From positions 1 through 5,209 of the forward strand of contig CAMLJA010000160.1 of the NCBI GenBank assembly GCA_946480065.1: a stretch of DNA of 5,209 nucleotides. The letters run 5' to 3'. Source of the stretch: an uncultured Thermomonas sp. Lineage in GTDB: Bacteria; Pseudomonadota; Gammaproteobacteria; Xanthomonadales; Xanthomonadaceae. The notes beneath the pieces are model-generated. The model did no database searches, was not told the DNA's origin, and was given only the letters and a program-made list of their open reading frames with translations. The position numbers were made by a program, and so were the translations under genes. How positions within the stretch are numbered: position 1 is the first letter of the stretch; each line of letters starts with the position of its first letter. Positions 1-5,209 of this stretch are shown in pieces.

Positions 1-1206
1 CGGCCGATGCTGGCCAAGGTCGGCGCGAAATACGGCGCCTCGGTGAAGGTGGTGGAAGTGCCGCCGGGCCCGCCGGTGCTCTCGCCACTGGTGGCCGAGG
101 TGTACGGGCCCGACTACGCCGGCCAGCGCAAGGTCGCGCTGGCGCTGGCGAAGGAGCGGTTCGCCGCCACCGAGGGCATCGTCGACGTCGACACCAGCGT
201 GGAGGCGGACTCCCCGCGCGAGCGGATCCTGGTGGACCGCGAGCGCGCCGCGCGCCTCGGCGTGCCGCAGTCGGCCATCGCCGATGCCATCGCCATGGGC
301 GTGTCCGGGCTGGACGCGACCTACGTGCACGACGGTGCTTCGAAGTATCCGCGCCCGGTGCGCCTGCGCCTGCCGGCGCAGGACCAGGCCGCGCTGGCCT
401 CGCTGCTGGCGCTCAAGGTGCGCGGCGCGCAGGGCCAGCTGGTGCCCCTGTCCGAGCTGGTGCGCGTGGAGAAGGCCACGTGGGACGGTGCCATCCACCA
501 CAAGGACGGCCTGCCCGTGGTCTACGTGACCGCGGACGAAGCCGGGAAGCTCGACAGTCCGCTGTACGGCATGTTCGGCATCGTCGGCCAGCTCGGCGAC
601 CACAAGGTCGCCGGGCAGGCGCTGGCGCAGACCTTCATCACCCAGCCGGCCGATACCAGCGGCTATGCGGTGAAGTGGGACGGCGAATGGCAGATCACCT
701 ACGAGACCTTCCGCGACATGGGCATCGCCTACGCCGCCGGCATGGTGCTGATCTACCTGCTGGTGGTGGCGCAGTTCCGCAGCTACCTGGTGCCGCTGGT
801 GATCATGGCGCCGATCCCGCTGACCGTGATCGGGGTGATGCCCGGCCACGCCCTGCTGGGCAAGCAGTTCACCGCCACCAGCATGATCGGCATGATCGCG
901 CTGGCCGGCATCATCGTCCGCAACTCGATCCTGCTGGTGGACTTCATCAACCAGGAAACCGAGCGCGGCGTGCCGCTGGTGGACGCGGTAATCGACGCCT
1001 GCGCGGTGCGCGCCAAGCCCATCGTGCTGACCGGGGTGGCGGCGATGCTGGGCGCGTTCTTCATTCTGGACGATCCGATCTTCAACGGCCTGGCGATCTC
1101 GCTGGTCTTCGGCATCCTCGTCAGCACCATCCTCACGCTGGTGGTGATTCCCTTGCTGTACTACGTGCTGCGGCGGCGTACGCTGGACGCTGCCACGGCT
1201 GCATGA
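1..1206 (+). CDS. RND-family efflux permease, C-terminal part (5' end outside window)
   Basis: Inner-membrane proton-driven pump subunit of the AcrB/acriflavin-resistance superfamily, which normally works with a periplasmic adaptor and an outer-membrane channel. The frame is open from base 1, so the first ATG (base 7) is internal. The visible 401 residues are roughly the last 40% of a protein usually about 1,030-1,080 residues long. Visible residues 1-236 are the second periplasmic porter/docking region. From about 240 come the last five membrane helices: near 240-258, 262-287, 294-315, 341-357 and 363-389, ending in a short basic tail (YYVLRRR). The helix carrying VRNSILLVDF and the RAKPIVLTG stretch are classic RND C-terminal signatures. 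Aligned from memory to AcrB, R337 and T344 match the relay residues R971 and T978, while K940 is replaced by R307. The TM4 aspartates lie outside the window. Substrate is unknown; HAE-type drug/hydrophobe efflux is likelier than metal efflux. The OsmC gene follows after 21 nt, probably in the same operon. Confidence 0.93.
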   Translation, partial: RPMLAKVGAKYGASVKVVEVPPGPPVLSPLVAEVYGPDYAGQRKVALALAKERFAATEGIVDVDTSVEADSPRERILVDRERAARLGVPQSAIADAIAMGVSGLDATYVHDGASKYPRPVRLRLPAQDQAALASLLALKVRGAQGQLVPLSELVRVEKATWDGAIHHKDGLPVVYVTADEAGKLDSPLYGMFGIVGQLGDHKVAGQALAQTFITQPADTSGYAVKWDGEWQITYETFRDMGIAYAAGMVLIYLLVVAQFRSYLVPLVIMAPIPLTVIGVMPGHALLGKQFTATSMIGMIALAGIIVRNSILLVDFINQETERGVPLVDAVIDACAVRAKPIVLTGVAAMLGAFFILDDPIFNGLAISLVFGILVSTILTLVVIPLLYYVLRRRTLDAATAA

Positions 1207-1227
1207 ACCGATGACCGGAGGAATGGA

Positions 1228-1704
1228 ATGAGCGAAGACGACGGCATCCGCCTGCTGCTGGAGCAGGAAGGCCCCTACGCCTTCCGGATCAGCTTCGAGG
1301 GCACCGGGCTGGACGCGCTGCACACTGACGAGGGCGCGCCGCTGGGCGGCGATGCCGGCCCCAACCCGTCCCACCTGCTGCTGGCGGGGGTGGCCAACTG
1401 CCTGTCGTCCAGCCTCCTGTTCGCGCTGCGCAAGTTCAGGAACGCCCCGGGCCCGATCCGCACCGAGATCGTCGCCCACAAGGCGCGCAACGATGCCGGA
1501 CGCTGGCGCATCCCGCGCGCCGAGGTGGCGATCCGGCTGTCGGATGCCGCCGCCGGGCTGGAGCACTTCGACCGCGTGCTGGCCCAGTTCGAGGACTTCT
1601 GCATCGTCACCCAGAGCGTGCGCGAAGGCATGCAGGTGGGCGTGCGCATCATCGACGCCGACGGCACCGAGTACGTGCCCGGGGGCGCGGGCGGCACCGC
1701 GTGA
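1228..1704 (+). CDS. OsmC/Ohr-family protein (predicted thiol peroxidase-like)
   Basis: Predicted cytoplasmic OsmC/Ohr-fold protein of 158 residues, close to the usual 140-160. Family members reduce organic hydroperoxides with a pair of reactive cysteines. Both are present: C58 in GVANCLSSSLLF at the start of the central helix and C125 in FEDFCIVTQSVREG, the same positions as the C59/C125 pair known from E. coli OsmC. The GPNPSHLLLAGVANC block carries His49 where OsmC and Ohr usually have the Glu of the NPxELL motif, so this belongs to a divergent OsmC-like subgroup and its exact substrate is uncertain. R20 may be the active-site arginine, but that is a guess from position. The ATG is supported by GGAGG at 1217-1221, 6 nt upstream. 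It starts 21 nt after the RND permease, and its stop overlaps the trxC start by 4 nt (GTGA), implying translational coupling. Direct peroxidase activity is inferred, not shown. Confidence 0.9.
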   Translation: MSEDDGIRLLLEQEGPYAFRISFEGTGLDALHTDEGAPLGGDAGPNPSHLLLAGVANCLSSSLLFALRKFRNAPGPIRTEIVAHKARNDAGRWRIPRAEVAIRLSDAAAGLEHFDRVLAQFEDFCIVTQSVREGMQVGVRIIDADGTEYVPGGAGGTA

Positions 1705-2147
1705 GCGCGCCGTCCACCGTCGTCGCCTGCCCGGCCTGCAACGGCCTGAACCGGGTGCCGGATGCGCGGCTGGCCGAGGCGCCGAAGTGCGGCAAGTGCG
1801 GCGCGGCGCTGTTCGCCGGCCACCCGCTGGCGCTGGACGGTGCCGGCTTCCATGCCCACGTCGAGCGCGCCGGGCTGCCGGTGCTGGTGGACTTCTGGGC
1901 GCCGTGGTGCGGCCCGTGCCGGATGATGGCGCCGCAGTTCGAGGCCGCCGCCGCGCAGCTGGAGCCGGCGGTGCGGCTGGCCAAGGTGGACACCGAGGCG
2001 CAGCCCGCGCTGGGCAGCCGCTTCGGCATCCGCAGCATCCCCACGCTGGCGCTGTTCCGCGAGGGCCGAGAGCTGGCGCGCCAGGCCGGCGCGATGGGCG
2101 CAGCCGACATCGTGCGCTGGACCCGCCAGCATCTTCCGTCGAGGTGA
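1701..2147 (+). CDS. trxC: Thioredoxin 2 (zinc-ribbon thioredoxin TrxC)
   Basis: Cytoplasmic disulfide reductase of 148 residues, about the size of E. coli Trx2 (139). The N-terminal zinc ribbon has two CxxC pairs, C10/C13 (CPAC) and C30/C33 (CGKC), the feature that separates TrxC from TrxA. The thioredoxin domain runs from about residue 45 to the end: VLVDFWAPWCGPCRMMAP has the catalytic C70/C73, with D64 as the buried acid before it, and P114 in RSIPTLALF is the cis-proline. Family members receive electrons from thioredoxin reductase and reduce protein disulfides, peroxiredoxins and persulfides. The GTG at 1701 is chosen because it overlaps the osmC-like stop (GTGA) and sits just before the zinc ribbon; no in-frame ATG occurs before residue 75. 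No strong ribosome site is visible upstream, so coupling to the previous gene probably drives initiation. In E. coli trxC responds to OxyR; no such site can be judged here because the operon promoter is outside the window. Confidence 0.96.
   Translation: MSAPSTVVACPACNGLNRVPDARLAEAPKCGKCGAALFAGHPLALDGAGFHAHVERAGLPVLVDFWAPWCGPCRMMAPQFEAAAAQLEPAVRLAKVDTEAQPALGSRFGIRSIPTLALFREGRELARQAGAMGAADIVRWTRQHLPSR
2141..2147 (+). promoter_or_regulatory. Ribosome binding site overlapping the trxC stop codon
   Basis: GAGGTGA contains the trxC TGA stop and forms a good Shine-Dalgarno match 5 nt before the ATG at 2153. It decides the start of the lipoprotein gene and indicates that the two genes share one transcript. 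Confidence 0.75.
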
Positions 2148-2152
2148 GCTGC

Positions 2153-2713
2153 ATGCAACTCCGCCTGCTTCCGATCGTCGCCTCCTGTGTCCTTGGCCTG
2201 CTCGGCTGCCATGCGCATCGCGATGTCCCCGCGCCGGTCGCGGTGGTCACGCCCGCCACCGTCGAGCTGCACACGCCACGCGCAGGGCTGTACACGGCCG
2301 GCCAGCCGGCGGCCTCGGATTGGGCGGCGATCGCCGCGCGCGGCATCGGTACCGTGGTCAACCTGCGCACCCCGGGCGAGATGGACGGCCGCGACGAAGC
2401 GGCGGAGGTGCGCGCCGCGGGCATGCGCTATGTGGCCATCCCGGTCGCGGGTGCGGAGGGCGTGAACGAGGCCAACGCGCGCCGCCTGGGCGAGGTGCTG
2501 CGCGCGGTTGAGGGGCCGGTGCTGGTGCACTGCGCCAGCGGCAACCGCGCCGGCGGCCTGCTGGCGCTGATGGCGGCGCGCGACGAGGGACTGCCGGCCG
2601 AACAGGCGCTGGCGCTGGGCCGCGCCGCCGGCATGACCAGCACCGAAGCCCGCGTGCGGGCCGCGCTGGACGCGCCGTGCGTTTCCCCGGCGGCCGGCGC
2701 GCGCTGCCCCTGA
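2153..2713 (+). CDS. Predicted lipoprotein with DUF442/Blh-like cysteine phosphatase fold
   Basis: This 186-residue protein begins with a lipoprotein signal: basic R4, a hydrophobic run to L17, then the lipobox LLGC with C19 as the lipidation site. With no Asp at +2 it should be sorted to the outer membrane, facing the periplasm. The mature part resembles the DUF442/beta-lactamase-hydrolase-like and 'fused DSP-PTPase' families: LYTAGQP near 46-52, GTVVNLRTPGE near 66-76, and the P-loop VHCASGNRAGG with C127 and R132. The loop is Cx4R, as in DUF442/Blh proteins, not the Cx5R of classical tyrosine phosphatases, so true phosphatase activity is uncertain. Two extra cysteines (C176, C185) sit in the tail and could form a disulfide. 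The ATG at 2153 is chosen because it gives the signal peptide and has GAGGTGA 5 nt upstream; the frame is open far upstream, but that part only shadows the osmC and trxC genes. It is last in the operon. DUF442 domains are fused to persulfide dioxygenases elsewhere, hinting at sulfur or redox stress. Confidence 0.82.
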   Translation: MQLRLLPIVASCVLGLLGCHAHRDVPAPVAVVTPATVELHTPRAGLYTAGQPAASDWAAIAARGIGTVVNLRTPGEMDGRDEAAEVRAAGMRYVAIPVAGAEGVNEANARRLGEVLRAVEGPVLVHCASGNRAGGLLALMAARDEGLPAEQALALGRAAGMTSTEARVRAALDAPCVSPAAGARCP

Positions 2714-2730
2714 GGGCCGCTCAGCCCAGC
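2703..2730. terminator. Imperfect inverted repeat spanning two convergent stop codons
   Basis: CTGAG (2710-2714) pairs with CTCAG (2720-2724) around a 5-nt loop. After a small C-rich internal loop, GCTG (2703-2706) pairs with CAGC (2727-2730). The stem holds the TGA of the lipoprotein gene and, on the other strand, the TGA of the nuclease gene. It could act as a weak bidirectional terminator. There is no T tract on either side and the stem is short, so function is speculative. Confidence 0.3.
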
Positions 2731-3572
2731 GTTTCGTTCAGCAGCTGCGCCAGCCGCCAGGCGGCCTGGCGGATGCGCTGCTCCGCCAGCGGCCGCTGCG
2801 CGTCCAGGTAGGCGTCGTCCATCGCGTGCTGCGGCGGGTAGAGGGCGCGCAGCCCGATCAGCCGGCACGATTCCCCGGCCCAGGCCAGCGGCAGGAAGTC
2901 CACCCGCGACGGCGCCGGGTACGGCGGCCACGGCAGCGCGTCCAGCTGGTCGGAATAGGCCTGCAGGCCCAGCCCGTGGTCGGCCAGGATGTAGAAGTCC
3001 CAGATCGAGTGCAGGTTGGTGCCCATCACGCCGTCCACGTAGTTCTTGCGGGCGTACGCCTCGGGCTCGATGGCCGTGCGCAGGCTGACCTGGAAGCGGT
3101 TGCCGCCGGCGTCGTCGCGGTCGCCCGCGTGCATCGGCTGGTGCACGTCGCCCACGAAATGGACCAGGAACTTCAGCGCGTCGCGGCGCGCCGCCAGTGG
3201 CTGGGCGCGGTCGGCCAGGATCGCGCGCTGTGCCTTGATCGCGCCGACCACGCAGTCGCCGTCGGGGCAGTCGCGCGCCAGGTCGAAGCCGCAGCCGCCG
3301 CCGCGGGCGTTGATGTAGTGCCAGCGGGAGGTGGCCTTGAAGCGCTCGGGGTCGGTGTTGCGCAGGTCGTCCGCCCAGGTGGCCACGCCGGCCAGGGTGG
3401 GGACCGGCTCACCCGCCAGCAGGCGCTCCACCTCGGCCCGCGCCTGCGGGTCCAGGTGGCGCTGCGCCAGCTCCCCGACCATGCGGTGGCCCAGCGCGCC
3501 CCAGGCCCAGGCGGGACCCGCCAGCAGCAGGGTGGCAAGGGCGGCGAGCAGGAACACGGGCAGTCGGCGCAT
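2721..3572 (-). CDS. Secreted S1/P1-type zinc-dependent nuclease
   Basis: A 283-residue exported nuclease of the S1/P1 family, trinuclear-zinc enzymes that cut single-stranded DNA/RNA and release 5'-nucleotides; bacterial members are known, for example from Stenotrophomonas. A Sec signal peptide (MRRLPVF, hydrophobic core, AWA) should be cut after A23, exposing the W24 N-terminus that itself binds zinc. The ligand set looks complete: W24, H29 (WGALGHR), D68 (TWADD), H85 (WHYI), H138 and D142 (HFVGDVHQPMH), H148, H188 and D192 (LHSIWD). Counted from the mature end, several fall at the P1 positions (1, 6, 45). Four cysteines (94, 102, 107, 236) may form disulfides, fitting a periplasmic or secreted enzyme; the WAGES motif near 231-235 is also typical. 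The ATG at 3572 is secure because an in-frame TAG lies nine codons upstream (3600-3602) with no other start between. No clear ribosome site is visible. It converges on the lipoprotein gene (7-nt gap) and diverges from gap. Likely role: phosphate or nucleotide scavenging. Confidence 0.95.
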   Translation of the reverse strand: MRRLPVFLLAALATLLLAGPAWAWGALGHRMVGELAQRHLDPQARAEVERLLAGEPVPTLAGVATWADDLRNTDPERFKATSRWHYINARGGGCGFDLARDCPDGDCVVGAIKAQRAILADRAQPLAARRDALKFLVHFVGDVHQPMHAGDRDDAGGNRFQVSLRTAIEPEAYARKNYVDGVMGTNLHSIWDFYILADHGLGLQAYSDQLDALPWPPYPAPSRVDFLPLAWAGESCRLIGLRALYPPQHAMDDAYLDAQRPLAEQRIRQAAWRLAQLLNETLG

Positions 3573-3596
3573 GGCGGCAGCAGCGGGGGAAGGGAG

Positions 3597-3611
3597 CCGC
3601 TAAAATAGCGG
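3597..3611. promoter_or_regulatory. Perfect inverted repeat with -10-like TAAAAT upstream of gap
   Basis: CCGCTA (3597-3602) and TAGCGG (3606-3611) are perfect inverted repeats around AAA, in the middle of the 72-nt region between the divergent nuclease and gap genes. TAAAAT at 3601-3606 matches the sigma-70 -10 consensus at 5 of 6 positions and would give a leader of about 32 nt for gap. No convincing -35 hexamer is seen at the 17-nt spacing. On the other strand the same bases read TATTTT, a poorer -10 candidate for the nuclease gene. It is also the only AT-rich patch nearby. The repeat could be an operator or simply a symmetric promoter core. Confidence 0.5.
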
Positions 3612-3632
3612 ACTTTCCCGCCCTCCGTCTGA

Positions 3633-4649
<1,017 letters not shown>

Positions 4650-4674
4650 GCGCGGCCCGCCGCTCCGCCCATGC

Positions 4675-4701
4675 CGAAGCCCCGCCGCGCGCGGGGCTTC
4701 G
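4675..4701 (+). terminator. GC-rich hairpin after gap, probable terminator
   Basis: An 11-bp perfect stem pairs 4675-4685 (CGAAGCCCCGC) with 4691-4701 (GCGGGGCTTCG) around a 5-nt loop, starting 26 nt after the gap stop. The GAAGCCCCGC / GCGGGGCTTC pair resembles the hairpins commonly seen at gene ends in Xanthomonadaceae. No T tract follows, so it may act by itself, with Rho, or as a 3'-end stabiliser. Because the stem is symmetric it could also act on transcripts from the other strand. Confidence 0.7.
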
Positions 4702-4719
4702 CGCTGGCGGGGGGCAGGG

Positions 4720-4725
4720 TACGAT
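4720..4725 (+). promoter_or_regulatory. Possible -10 element next to a leaderless GTG start
   Basis: TACGAT matches the -10 consensus at 4 of 6 positions and is preceded by GGG. It ends 6 nt before the GTG at 4732, so transcription would begin at or next to the start codon. There is no convincing -35 hexamer at the expected distance. This is weak, single-site evidence. Confidence 0.3.
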
Positions 4726-4731
4726 GCGCGG

Positions 4732-5209
4732 GTGAGCGGAGCCGACGCCAGCGGGGCGGGATGGAGCCTGCGCCAACGCCTGAAATGGGGCCTGGTCGCG
4801 GCGGCGCTGCTGCCTGCGCTGCTGTTCGGCGCCGCGCTGCTGTGGAACCAGTGGCGGGGCGAACGCGACAGCCTGATGCTGCGCCTGGACGCGAACGCGC
4901 GGCTGGCGGCCGGGGCGATCGACGACGTACTCGATGCCCAGCTGGCGGGCGTGCAACTGCTGGCATCGCAGCACGGCCAGGCCCTGGCGGCCGCGCCGCC
5001 GGACCTGCGCACCCTGCTGCGCGCCTACCCGGCGCTGCGCTACGCGCTGGCGCACGGCAAGCGCGTCTTCGTGCTCACCGCCAAGACGCTGCAGCAGGAC
5101 ATGGCGATGAAGGTGCTGGCGCTGCTCAACGGCGACGAGGCGTTCCGCTCGCTGCGGTTGCGCGCCAAGGCGAAGAACACGAGCCCGTGGGTGCTCCTGC
5201 CCGGGACCG
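4732..5209 (+). CDS. Membrane sensor-like protein, N-terminal part; 3' portion probably chimeric
   Basis: An open frame of 159 codons runs off the right edge. Residues 1-18 are a short cytoplasmic lead ending in basic residues (LRQRLK). Residues 19-38 form one clear membrane helix (GLVAAALLPALLFGAALLW). Residues 42-98 are a predicted extracytoplasmic helix-rich stretch (RLDANARLAAGAIDDVLDAQLAGVQLLAS), the layout seen at the start of Cache-type sensor domains in histidine kinases and GGDEF/EAL proteins. No output domain is visible, so the class is open. From about Y99 the sequence changes character and resembles an XPD/DinG-type helicase (see the separate entry), so only about 4732-5025 should be trusted as this gene. 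GTG 4732 is chosen because it lies directly before the basic/TM segment; an ATG at 4724 is in another frame and stops at once, and no other in-frame start lies nearby upstream. The gap hairpin separates it from gap, so it probably has its own promoter. Confidence 0.6.
   Translation, partial: MSGADASGAGWSLRQRLKWGLVAAALLPALLFGAALLWNQWRGERDSLMLRLDANARLAAGAIDDVLDAQLAGVQLLASQHGQALAAAPPDLRTLLRAYPALRYALAHGKRVFVLTAKTLQQDMAMKVLALLNGDEAFRSLRLRAKAKNTSPWVLLPGT
5026..5175 (+). other. Segment resembling motif Ia of an XPD/DinG-type DNA helicase, out of context
   Basis: In the same frame as the sensor-like gene, these 50 codons read YPALRYALAHGKRVFVLTAK and then TLQQDMAMKVLALLNGDEA, FRSLRLRAKAK. This resembles, from memory, iron-sulfur superfamily 2 helicases, where PAL.YAL..GKRVFVLT.KTLQQ is the strand and helix right after the Walker A motif and LRAK.K precedes the first iron-sulfur cysteine (MCAN). 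Neither landmark is here: the dozen residues upstream (AAPPDLRTLLRA) contain no GxGKT, and the residues after RAKAK are NTSPWVLLPG, with no cysteine. A working helicase cannot be encoded from this piece. A misjoined read or contig end is the most likely explanation; a genuine gene rearrangement is possible. Confidence 0.6.

Noticed and set aside
1275..2132. Minus-strand open frame opposite the OsmC-like gene and trxC
   Set aside because: It shows no domain, signal or ribosome site, and the plus strand carries two clear genes with active-site motifs.
1352..2152. In-frame N-terminal extension of the lipoprotein gene back through the OsmC-like gene and trxC
   Set aside because: The extension is Arg/Ala/Pro-rich shadow sequence. 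The ATG at 2153 has a good ribosome site and begins a proper lipoprotein signal peptide.
2826..3608. Plus-strand open frame opposite the nuclease gene
   Set aside because: The nuclease has a full signal peptide and zinc-ligand set on the minus strand; the plus-strand product is a Val/Gln/Arg-rich shadow.
4676..4700. CRISPR-like or mobile-element repeat unit
   Set aside because: The hairpin occurs once in the window, with no second copy, spacer, transposase or target duplication; its position right after gap fits a terminator.
4732..5209. A genuine sensor-helicase fusion as a new signalling system
   Set aside because: The helicase part lacks Walker A and the iron-sulfur cysteine, the junction is at a phrase common to both contexts, and it is at the fragile contig end. 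Artefact is the simpler explanation unless reads prove otherwise.

Overview
The window is very GC-rich, gene-dense bacterial DNA. GTG starts, 4-nt gene overlaps, a lipoprotein signal, an RND pump and the gap leader context all suggest a gammaproteobacterium of the Xanthomonadaceae/Lysobacteraceae type (Lysobacter, Luteimonas, Pseudoxanthomonas and relatives). That placement is inferred from style and recalled family resemblance, not from a database search. Both ends cut through coding sequence, as in a metagenomic contig or an excised fragment.

Left block (1-2713, plus strand) is a tightly packed four-gene run. It holds the C-terminal 401 residues of an RND efflux permease, an OsmC/Ohr-family thiol protein, thioredoxin 2 (trxC, with its zinc ribbon and WCGPC site), and a small lipoprotein with a DUF442/Blh-like cysteine phosphatase fold. 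Gaps are 21 nt, a 4-nt overlap and 5 nt, so the genes are probably co-transcribed. The last three centre on cysteine chemistry, which suggests a thiol, peroxide or reactive-sulfur stress operon attached to an efflux pump.

Middle block: a secreted S1/P1-type zinc nuclease (2721-3572, minus strand) converges on the lipoprotein gene with only 7 nt between stops. It diverges from gap across a 72-nt intergenic region that holds a TAAAAT -10-like box inside a perfect inverted repeat.

Right block: gap encodes a complete NAD-type glycolytic GAPDH and is followed by a strong 11-bp GC hairpin. A GTG-started membrane sensor-like gene then begins at 4732 and runs off the end. Its reading frame switches near 5026-5045 from sensor-like sequence to sequence resembling motif Ia of an XPD/DinG-type DNA helicase, without the Walker A motif that should precede it. 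It departs from the helicase pattern again near 5176. The simplest reading is an assembly chimera at the contig end, not a novel fusion.

No RNA genes, CRISPR arrays, insertion sequences or attachment sites were seen. No stretch over 300 bases lacks a gene. The window is mostly ordinary chromosome; the points most worth checking are the thiol/efflux operon and the suspect right end.
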